Shown here in pieces: positions 55,318 through 64,000 of a stretch of DNA of 64,000 nucleotides (position 1 is the stretch's first letter; each line of letters opens with the position of its first letter). The notes under the pieces were generated by a model. The model was not told the DNA's origin, did no database searches, and worked only from the letters and a program-made list of their open reading frames with translations. The stretch is from NCBI RefSeq assembly GCF_026210795.1, contig NC_089455.1:124001-188000 (forward strand). Direction: 5' to 3'. The DNA is from Rhizophagus irregularis (taxonomy: Eukaryota > Glomeromycota > Glomeromycetes > Glomerales > Glomeraceae). Position numbers and translations under genes: made by a program.

Positions 55318-58300
55318 TCATTACATTAGATTTACCTAAAATACCCGAACGATCTTTAACTACATCAAATTATACTGCTATAACGACCATGTCTCCTACT
55401 CAGATTTCTTCTAATGGTGGATCTACAACTTTATCAACTTTACATCAAAGATGTAGTGATTTTATAATTGAAATGGAACCTTTTTATTATTATCATCCTT
55501 CATCATCTTCCACTATTAATAATAACAATATTAATAATGTTAATCAAAATACTACTGCTACTTCTTTAATGACAACAAATTCTTCTTTAAATACATCTAA
55601 TAATTTACCTCATCGTTCTTTAATAAATAATTTAACAAATCAAGTTAAATCATCATCATCATCTTCTTCTTCTTCTTCTTCTTTCAATAATAATAATCAT
55701 CCAAATACTTCTACAAGAAATTCTGTTTCAACTCCACGTCATTCAATTGCTTCACGTCCTTCTTTTTCTAATTATTATCATTCTTCCCCAATTTCTTCAC
55801 CTTCTTCTACTTCATCATTTTCATTTTCATCATCTTTATCATCACATTCAAATAATACTTCTATTACTTCAATAAGTGATGGTCAATCTTTATCTTTAAC
55901 TGTAACAAAAAGGATAAAAGATTTAGAAGATCATATAATTTATCAATCTGATAATTTACGATCAATAATTTGGGAAAGGGATAATTTAAAAAGTACAAAT
56001 TTATCATTGGAAAATAATTTATTAAATTTAAAAAAAAAATTATCTAATCAATCAATTCAATTAGATAATATTAATAAAGAAAAAAATTTAATGAAAAATG
56101 ATTTACAAAAATTTAAAAAATTACAATTATTATTAAATAATACTATAAAAGAAAAAGATGATTTACGTGGTAATTATAATTTATTAGAAATTCATTCATC
56201 AGAATTAAAAGATCAATTAAATAATTTATTTAATGAAAATAATATTTTAAAAGATCAATTCAAAAATTCAAAAAATGAGAATAAAAATTTAAAAGATGAA
56301 AATATTCAATTAAATTTAAAAAATGATAATTTAACAATTAATATTAATAGATTACAAGATGAATTAAATTATCTTAATAAAATAAGAGATAATTTACAAA
56401 AAGAAAATTTAAATTTTAAAATTAAATATGATCAATTATTAAAAGATGATAATAATAATAATAATAATTATAAAGATGATAGAGAATCTACAAGTGAAAA
56501 AAGTTTATTAAGTGAATTTATACCAAGTAGTGGTGAAGAAATTGATCATAATGATGATGATGATGATAATGATGATGATAATTGGGATAAAAAGAGCGTA
56601 AATAGTTTAAATAGTTTAAATAGTGTTAATACTATTACTAAAAATTTTGATCCTACTTTAAATGAAAAAAATATTATTATTAAAAAATTAAATTTAGAAT
56701 TAAATTCTATAAAAGAAGATAGAAATAATTTAAAATTTAATTTTGATAATTTAAAACATGAATTACAAATTATAAAAAATAATAGGGATGAATCAACAAA
56801 GAATGAAAATACTTTAAAAGAGGAATTACAATCTATAATAAAGAATAGGGATGAATTAAGGGATGAATTAACAAAATTATCAAATAATCGGAATACGTTA
56901 CAAGTTGAATTACAACAAGAATTAACGAATCAGAGTACGTTACAAGTTGAATTACAAAATATATTAAAGAATAAGGATGAATTACAACATGAATTAACGA
57001 ATGTTACAAATAATAAGAATATGTTACAACAAGAATTACAAAATATAATTAAAAATAGGGATGAATTACGCGAAGAATTAAAAAATCTAAAAAAGAATGA
57101 ATGTACGTTACAAGATGAATTACAAAATATAATTAAAAGTAGGGATGAATTACGTGGTGAATTAACAAGTGTAACAAAGAATCAAAATACGTTACAAGAT
57201 GAATTAAAAAATCTAAAAAAGAATGAATGCACGTTACAAGATGAATTGTCTAATGTAACAAATAATCAGAATACGTTACAAGATGAATTACAAAATTTAT
57301 TAAAGAATAGGGATGAATTACAAGATGAATTAACTAATGTAACAAAGAATCATAGTACGTTACAAGTTGAATTACAAAATATAATTAAAAATAGGGATGA
57401 ATTACGTGATGAATTATCTAATGTAACAAAGAATGAAAATATGTTACAACAAGAATTACAAAATCTAACAATGAATAATGAAGATTTACAAGAAAAATTA
57501 ACGGAATTAAGAAATGATTATAATTCAAAAAAGAAAGAATTAAATGATGTCATCTCTCATCGTGATGAATTATCTTCTGATAAAAGTTTTTCAACTTCAA
57601 AAATTCTTCAATTACAAGTTGATTTGGATTCTTCCCGACAAAATTTTAATTCAAAATGTCAAGAATTGGATAATTCAAGACAAGAATTAAATATTATTCA
57701 ACAAGAATTAAATTCATCAAAAAATGAAATCATTTCTTTAAAACAAGATTTGGAATCTTCTAAAAGTGAATTAAATTCTACTCAACAACAATTAAATTCT
57801 ACTCGACAACAATCAAATTCTTTACAAGATGATCTTAACGGTTTACAAAATATACAAGAAAAATATAATATATTAAAATCTCAACATAATGAATTATTAC
57901 AACGAAATAATGATCTTATGGTAGAATTAGAAAAATCTCAAATAATGTCCAATAATTTATCAAAATCACGAGATGAATATAAGCATCAAACTGAACAACA
58001 AATCATAAAATTAAAAGAAGAAAAAGAAAAGATTATTAGAGATAAAAATGTGATTGAAGTAGAAAATGATTTGTTAAAATCACAAAAAGTTTTATTACAA
58101 GAATCATTAAATAAGTTGAATAATGAAGAAAAAGTAATTAATCATCAAGAATTACAAAAAGATCGAAATATTGATATCAAAGAATCAAAAGATATTGTTA
58201 ATAGAGAAGTTATACGATCGGATCCACCTCCTATACAAAGAAGATCTTCTAAACGCACTTCAACTATAATAAAAAGTTATGGATCACAAGATTCCTTAAA

Positions 58301-59371
58301 GAATTTAGGTCAAGAATCTGCCAGTATAGTACAAGCAACTTTAGTTAAAGTAGAACATCGTCCACAACAGGTTATTATAAATGGTACATCCCAATCTCAT
58401 CAAATATCGCATAATACTTCTTCTTCAATTCGTCCTGTCACTTCAGTATCTTCAATTAATACTATAATTCAACAACAACAACAAAAAAGACGTACTAATT
58501 ATCCTGACGAAACAACCATACCAATGAGTGGAAATAATGTTGTACCTACTTCTTCTACTTCTCGTAGACGCGTAATTTCTACGTCAGGAAGTCAATCTTC
58601 CGTGATTAATAAAACTTCTAAAAGGTTATCATCAATCTATTCAACTAATGAAGAAATAAATGACGATTCTGGTGTTTACCTTCCAAAGATTGTTTCTCCT
58701 GTTCCCACTAGACCAACAACTTATTTAATTACTTCTAATAAAGGAAATGATGGTGGTGATCAATATACTTACGATGAACCGAGTCATTTTGTTCATAATT
58801 CTCGTAGTTCGGAATCTATTCATAATCATAATAATAATAGTACAACTTCATTAAGTAAAAGAACTTCATTGTATAATCCACCATCCCCATCACAAATACC
58901 AAAATTAGTTGATGTTAACAAACGATCATCAGGTAATTATAATTCCGCAAAACCGTTACCTTCTATCCCTAAGAATAAATCAGATGAATTAGATTCAAGT
59001 GCATCAAGCATAAAAAGCAGACGAAGTATAGTATCATTGAAGGGTAAAAGATTAAGTATCTTGAGTAGTAATAAGAAAGAAGAAGAAGTTCCTCTATGTG
59101 ATTACTGTGTTCGAAACCCTTGTAAGAAAAAGGCAGTTCTTAAAGGTTATAGTAAATATTGTAGTAACGAATGTAAAAAAATGGCTCAAATTGCAATTGA
59201 TAGTACAAGGTAAGCATAATTTTGTTGAATATGTTGATTCTTTCTTCTCATAAATAATAATTATTCATTTCTTTTTATTTTAATAGTGATGTATCACAAT
59301 TTAATGAGCCGAAAACACGGTCATCATATAGTAGTTCTATTCGTAACTCAACAGATTCTTTATCTAAATAA
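54870..59371 (+). CDS. large Asn/Ser-rich coiled-coil protein with C-terminal Cys cluster
   Basis: Two exons, 54870-59209 and 59287-59371, joined by a 77-nt intron (GTAAGC to TTAATAG); 1,474 aa in all. Residues 1-340 are low complexity: Asn runs, repeated NPNSNLNS and PNSN units, Ser/Thr tracts. A long coiled coil follows from about 345 to 1120, broken by an acidic stretch (NDDDDDNDDDN, about 565) and containing about ten tandem units of 20-30 residues like LQDELQNIIKNRDELRDEL between about 640 and 870. After another Ser-rich region comes a Cys cluster, C1410-x2-C1413, C1418, C1431-x3-C1435, which looks like a small zinc-binding fold. Then 30 Ser-rich residues end the protein. The start is the first Met after a C/T-rich leader. 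There is no signal peptide or membrane segment, so it is probably a cytoplasmic scaffold or tether; the similarity to tethers of the Uso1 kind is only of coiled-coil type. I do not recognise the family. Confidence 0.85.
56800..57480 (+). repeat. tandem coiled-coil coding repeats within the large gene
   Basis: Near-identical DNA units such as ACGTTACAAGATGAATTACA and AATAGGGATGAATTACG recur about every 60-90 bp, encoding variants of NTLQDELQNIIKNRDELR. The similarity holds at DNA level, so expansion by recent unequal exchange or slippage is likely and copy number may vary between strains. Confidence 0.75.
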
Positions 59372-59773
59372 TGTGTTACAGTGTTAGCCTATTATATTTT
59401 ATTTATTGGGTTATTTTTTTTATTTTTGTTATTTTTTTTTCTTGTACATTATTATCATTTTTTTTTTATGTATATATATATAGTATATACAATTTCATAT
59501 AGTGTTTTATATAAAATATATTGTGTTATAAAATAATAGAAGTTATAGAAGTTATATTTAAATAAATTCTCATTTCTTTACTTTCAAAATTTATTAATGA
59601 TCTTATGACTGTCGCGTATTTTTGCCAAATTTGCTTGACGTTTGGCAAATATCTCGGATGTAACCATAATCATGCGTGGCCGATCGGCCGATCACACTAA
59701 AACTTATAAAAAGTTTGTTCGTTCAACTGTATTTACTTTATAATACGAACTTAAATACGCACTTAAATACACC
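59372..59773. promoter_or_regulatory. intergenic region with TATA-like box before the Crinkler-type gene
   Basis: The first part is the T-rich 3' region of the coiled-coil gene. TTATAAAAA at about 59704-59712 lies about 65 bp before the ATG at 59774 and resembles the box in front of the secreted-protein gene. A CGATCGGCCGATCG palindrome lies just before it at about 59680-59693 and might be a factor site. Confidence 0.4.
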
Positions 59774-60124
59774 ATGCAAATTACTCTGAAGTGTTTTGTT
59801 TTAGGAGAGAATTTAAGTAATTCTTTTAAAGTTAAAATTGATACCGGGGATACAGTTTTAGATCTCAAAAAACTTATTTTTGAGAAAAAAAAGAACGATA
59901 TTACCAGTAAATATCCTAGCGAACTCAAGTTATGGAAGGTCGACATTGGTAAAGATGACGAAGAGAAACGAAAAATTCTCAGGAATCAAAGTCGATACAC
60001 GAGCGAACTCGAAGGCACGGAATTATCACCGGACGAAAGTATCTCGAAAAGTTGGCACTCGACCGGCAACAGACAACCTAAAGAAAATAGCATACATGTC
60101 ATCGTAAGGGGTAAACTTGATTAA
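59774..60124 (+). CDS. Crinkler-type N-terminal ubiquitin-like domain, stand-alone
   Basis: 116 aa, single exon. The sequence starts MQITLKCFVLGENLSNSFKV, continues with DTGDTVLDLKKLIFEKKKND, then YPSELKLWKVDIG, ELEGTELSPDESISKSW, and ends with SIHVIVRGKLD. The order I.L.C.VLGE, tV..LK.lI..kk, LKLWKVdI, L.p...IS..w, IHviV is that of the SD-like, ubiquitin-like header of Crinkler (CRN) proteins in fungi and oomycetes. Such headers normally precede a large C-terminal nuclease, NTPase or kinase-type domain; here a stop follows the header directly and I see no downstream exon, so it is a header-only gene or a truncation. CRN proteins are known in oomycetes as effectors acting in host nuclei; whether this one is exported is not visible, since there is no signal peptide. 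The TATA-like box and clean frame suggest it may be expressed. Confidence 0.75.
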   Translation: MQITLKCFVLGENLSNSFKVKIDTGDTVLDLKKLIFEKKKNDITSKYPSELKLWKVDIGKDDEEKRKILRNQSRYTSELEGTELSPDESISKSWHSTGNRQPKENSIHVIVRGKLD

Positions 60125-60699
60125 TTGAAATAAGAAGTTAGGGTAATATTATTATATCCTTGCAGGTGTTGCTATTTTGATAAAGCATTATTTTAGAAAT
60201 CTTATTTCCTGTCAAAAAATCTTTCGTGACAATAACATTTCTTAATCGATAAACCTTATATCATAATATTTATTTAAAAATACTACGATTTACAAAAAAA
60301 AATATCTTTTCCAATGTAATAATTCGCGTTGGTAAAGTTATTATTAAAGAATTTTCTGCTATAATATCCTTTCATTTTTCAAACATGTTCACTATATTTT
60401 CGAAATATGTTATCAGAATACAATGATTACAAGAGAAAAAAATATTGTATAATCTAAATGTTAAACCAAACGCATTCGAAGTAATCCTAAAATGCATCTA
60501 TTTTTTAAATTAATGTTTTATTAATTTAATAGAGATACTTTACAACCTCCAATTCATATGATGTTTATCATGTTACAGCCGACAAAATTTTTCCAGAAGG
60601 AAATTCATGTCACAAGTTACTTTTAATAGAGAACGTACACTATTTCTAATCGTTAAAGATCCGAATATAAATGGTTCTCAATAGGCATTGTAGAAGTGA
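60125..60699. other. spacer downstream of the Crinkler-type gene
   Basis: A/T-rich; no donor splice site with a plausible continuation of the gene was found. No other feature seen. Confidence 0.45.
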
Positions 60700-60708
60700 G
60701 GGTGCCAT

Positions 60709-61323
60709 AACAGGGCGGACATCCTCATATTATCACATTATTGCCGATCATTTTGCCGATCATCTATTTTAATATTATCACATAAAAAATACCATTTTTT
60801 TGCAAATTTAACTATATAAATTTTATTTGTTATCAAAATTCATCCAAAGTCCGAAAATTAATGTTTTCAAATCCAAAAATTAACTAAAACCCAAAAATGG
60901 GCTGAATTTTAATAATAATTAGAAAATTAAATTATTTTAATGATATTGTGACAACCAGTGATTAAAATTTAATTTTTGTTAGTTTTTTAGATTCATCTCG
61001 TCAAGACAAACATTTTGATAGTAATTTCATAAAATTTTTACACTAAATTGATTGAGAAATTGCATTTTGAAAATTTCTATTTATTATATAGATTATAACA
61101 AATATAATTGCAAGTATAAATTTAGCCATAACTTCGATTACCTAAAATTAGGAATGATTACTTCGGCCATTGATTTTAAATCAGTTAAACTATGACCCAT
61201 AAAAGTTTCAAGTTTCGGCCAAACTTCTGTGACTTCGGCCGAAGCTTTAAAGTCTGATATCACCCAATTTACTATAAGATCGGTAAATGATCGGCAAGGT
61301 GATATAAGGATGTCCGCCCTGTT
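60709..61323. mobile_element. non-autonomous Mutator-like element with 9-bp target duplication
   Basis: 615 bp with inverted ends AACAGGGCGGACATCCT and AGGATGTCCGCCCTGTT. The flanks are a perfect 9-bp duplication, GGGTGCCAT (60700-60708 and 61324-61332), the length typical of MULE transposition. The 64-codon minus frame inside (61138-61332) has no family sense. A MULE transposase relic of unknown relation lies 1.3 kb further on. Confidence 0.88.
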
Positions 61324-61332
61324 GGGTGCCAT

Positions 61333-61902
61333 ATAATTCCTAATCCGGAGGTGGTTAGCTCATGTGATAACTTTGATCATGTGAGAATTTAGGTGTACAA
61401 TCTTAACGTACACCTGGCGGCCCGAGTTTAGGAGTTATGCATGTGCACGTGCGTTAATTCCAGCCAGTTCCGTACGTTAATATCGTACGTTAAGGAACTC
61501 CGAGTGCACATGATCCGGTCGATAATTATACGATCCTTTACATGCGCACACCTTTTTTATCTAAAAAAATTTTTAATTCATGATCCGCGAGTCAACTGCA
61601 AAAAACTTAGTGTGAACCTATTCAACACAAACATATTTAATACATAATATTTATGCTTTTTACAATAATTTTTTCACATAATTTTTTTTACTTTTATTTG
61701 ACATCACGCCAGATTTCCATTTGCCGCAGATCATTTGCTGTTGACTCGTGGATCATGAGTTAACAATAAAATAAGGGTTGTAAAGCGATGTCATCATACT
61801 AGAGAAAACTACGAATTTAAACGAAAATGTAAAAACGTTGTACGTCGAAACAATATAATAACAACAGAAAACCCGACGATTAATTATACGACAGAAAACC
61901 TG
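61333..61902. other. spacer with palindromic words
   Basis: Contains CGTACGTTAATATCGTACGT near 61470 and GGTGTACAATCTTAACGTACACC near 61391-61413 as inverted words, so an old palindromic element may lie here. No gene is seen. Confidence 0.4.
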
Positions 61903-62094
61903 ATGATTAATTATACAGATATAACAGAAGCTATATATAATTCTTTAACTTCTTTAAGTAATACTAATGAGCTTTATGAAGGAGAAAATACCGAATTAAG
62001 CATGAGTTTTGATATTGAGCTATCAGCATTAGTTAATGTGATTTTAGAAGGGCTGATCTTTAAAAACAACCAACAAACATTTATTGTTAGATAA
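61903..62094 (+). CDS. hypothetical protein fragment, 63 aa
   Basis: Reads MINYTDITEAIYNSLTSLSN, then TNELYEGENTELSMSFDIEL and ends with NNQQTFIVR. It has acidic, helical content and no known domain. The sequence before the Met also has coding sense on the same strand (repeated RKPDD-type words around 61865-61895), so it is probably the tail of a longer decayed gene. I recall similar NEFYEEENTEL-like ends in Rhizophagus repeat-associated proteins, without certainty. Confidence 0.35.
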   Translation: MINYTDITEAIYNSLTSLSNTNELYEGENTELSMSFDIELSALVNVILEGLIFKNNQQTFIVR

Positions 62095-62579
62095 ATAAAG
62101 AGATACTTCTGCTTAAAATGGTACTATGTAAAACAAAATATTAAGCCAAATGTCATTTATTTATGTTTAAAAAAAGGGAAAATTTATATCCCGCCCTCCA
62201 TGATTTCTTTAAACATCACTTTATGGGTGCGAAACCAATAAATATCACCTTATAAAAAAAAATATATTCCGGTGATGCAATAAAATATCACTATTAAAAT
62301 TATTAAAATTTATACAAGATAATTAATTGCTTACACGTTCCTTAAGTTTGTTATTTTTATGATATCTTTCTTGCATTATGGCCAAGTAAAAGCGTATACG
62401 AAGATCGACCATTTGCATTATGATCACTTTTTTCAATTTCAACACTACTTTTGAACCGTTTTCGTGGTGCCAACCTAACGTTCGTTCTTAATTTTGTAGG
62501 TCCAGAACACTTTGTAGGTCCAGAACACCAAAGTGCGGGGCTCCGATTTGGCCAAATCTACAGGTAAAGTTTCATATTT
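62095..62579. other. spacer without a recognisable gene
   Basis: No open frame of note. The word TAGGTCCAGAACACTTTG is tandemly duplicated near 62498-62530. Otherwise unremarkable. Confidence 0.4.
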
Positions 62580-64000
62580 TCAAAACTTAATAAAAAAAAT
62601 GTTTATTTTAATTATTATTTTTTTTTGCAGGGAAATCGGCTCTTTTAGTTTTATTCTTAATGGATTTTGAATGTTTTTAAGTTCATGATGTTCATATTCT
62701 TCATTAATTAGTGTATTATTATCTGATTGCTCTTTTTGAATGTTACTATCATCATTTACCAAATTTAATCCTCTTTGTCTTTTTCTCTTATTAATATATT
62801 CTTTTAATAGAACTTCCATTTCATTGTCATTAAATTCCAAAGCAAGTAAAGTAGCTTCACAAGCCATTCCCATAACATCCCATATTTTGTTTTTTTATCA
62901 ATAGCTTTCTTTAAAATTGGAGGAGCACATTTTGGAATAGTGATTTCTTTGCGTAATAGAAGAATATTATCTGAATCAGTATTATCAGTAGTTTCTTTTT
63001 CATATGCGAATACTAAATTATTTTCTTGAGATAAGTCCATTCCTAGATAAGAATCTTGATACCATCTTTCTGGGATCATTGAAATATGAAAACCTGCAAT
63101 TATTGAAGATATCATTACGCGAAAATAATGACAGCAAATGATCCTTTTGAAATTGTAGTTAAACATGAACATAAAAAGGAGAAATTACAATGTAATGAAA
63201 AAAGTCTCTTTTCAGGTCGGATATCACAAATTTTCCAGATATCTTTAATATCCTCTTTATGAATTTCATCAATAATTAATTGTAATTTAATTATCTGTAC
63301 ATTATAATTATCTTTTCATGTTCTTCCATTTCCTAAAAAAAAAAGAAATATGATTAATGCATTATGAACTATAACAAATAAAACCTTATCCCTTACCTAA
63401 TCCTAACCCTAACCCTAATCTGAATTCTTTCCTTAATTCCAACTACTAACTCTAAAATTTACTTACTTGATCTTGAATAAAATCTACTTCAGAAAAAGAA
63501 ATTATAGTTGTTGAAAATATAAACATCGCGACATTTCTTCTTTAATAATAAACTATATTTATTGTTAAATACTTTTCTAATATCTCAGTTATTGAAGGAA
63601 AAAGATTATCTCCTATTGATAATAAAATTGAATTTGTAATTGCAGATTGATATTTATGAAATCTCTTCCATTAAAGTTTTGAAGTAAGCCTTTCAGATAA
63701 ACTATCAATAAGATGACATAAGGTTGAATTGCTTTTGACTGTTTTTTTAATAATTGCATTCATTCTTTCAACTCATGAATGAAGTAGATTTAATACCAGC
63801 TGTAAATATTTTTCACAAGTAACAGTGTGCCTATGATTTCTTTAATAGCCATAGTACTCTAAGAAGATAATCTTTAGTTAATAGGAATTTCTCTAGTAAA
63901 TCATTCTATTGTGCAATAAATAAAACTTTACACAGATTATTACGACATTTGTAAAAGTTTTTAATAAAGTCACTATAATATTGTTCTAATTTGCCTTTCA
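62580..64000 (-). pseudogene. MULE transposase, C-terminal part, broken; runs off the window
   Basis: From the window end inward on the minus strand: KGKLEQYYSDFIKNFYKCRN, then FTAGIKSTS, a shift, and VERMNAIIKKTVKSNSTLCH, LIDSLSERLTSKL, stop, KRFHKYQSAI. V-E-x-M-N-A is the segment carrying the last catalytic Glu of MULE transposases. Further on, 63172-62804 contains a SWIM-type zinc finger end, IICCHYFRVMISS, followed by AGFHISMIPERWYQDSYLG, and 62873-62580 holds the helical tail EATLLALEFNDNEMEVLL. Stops and shifts are frequent. The N-terminal half lies beyond the window. MULE transposases move elements with 9-bp target duplications such as the one at 60709-61323. Confidence 0.75.

Noticed and set aside
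61391..61490. Possible regulatory palindromes (CGTACGT words)
   Set aside because: Inverted words exist but no gene starts nearby; more likely remains of a palindromic element.
63396..63420. Telomere-like CCTAATCCTAACCCTAACCC
   Set aside because: Only two to three near copies inside a decayed transposase gene; too short for a telomere or an interstitial array of note, and expected by chance in drifting A/T-rich DNA.

Overview
The window is eukaryotic, very AT-rich and repeat-dominated. It looks like a fungus of the Glomeromycotina, and a Rhizophagus-type arbuscular mycorrhizal genome is my best guess. The reasons are short introns of about 60-90 nt with GTAAGT donors, CTAAY branch sites and TAG acceptors; protein families I recognise as abundant in Rhizophagus proteomes (Crinkler-type N-termini, Uma2-like nuclease genes, Plavaka, hAT and MULE transposases, LINEs with RNase H); and a small secreted Cys-rich protein. 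This is recognition by eye, not a database search.

Layout. 0-12 kb: relics of a Plavaka-like transposase and of several Rhizophagus repeat-associated proteins, palindromic elements, and one apparently intact small secreted Cys-rich gene (8306-8704). 12.8-14.0 kb: a foldback element with a near-perfect 8-bp target duplication. 14.8-16.6 kb: a plus-strand array of at least 15 intron-like units separated by mostly 22-47-nt exons; related minus-strand arrays lie at 28.5-29.7 and 30.4-30.65 kb. 18.4-28.4 kb: a pogo/Tc1-type non-autonomous element with TA/CAGT ends, entered by a serial stack of SINE fragment, 7.8-kb LINE and tRNA-derived SINE, all punctuated by the same 16-bp motif. 33.2-43.4 kb: a multi-exon hAT transposase pseudogene on the minus strand. 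One of its introns holds a second 7.4-kb LINE with a 15-bp target duplication, and that LINE carries further MITEs.

45.6-62.1 kb is the more gene-like part: a degraded gene of unknown family, a broken nuclease-like gene of a Crinkler-associated type, a broken five-exon Uma2-type gene, a large (1,474 aa) Asn/Ser-rich coiled-coil protein with a C-terminal Cys cluster, and a short stand-alone Crinkler-type ubiquitin-like domain gene. The window ends in a MULE transposase relic.

Apparently intact protein genes are few: the secreted protein, the coiled-coil protein and the Crinkler-type gene. The rest is layered transposon history whose order can be read from the target duplications: the hAT gene is older than the second LINE, which is older than the MITEs; the pogo-type element is older than the SINE/LINE stack. 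The most unusual structure is the family of tandem intron/micro-exon arrays.
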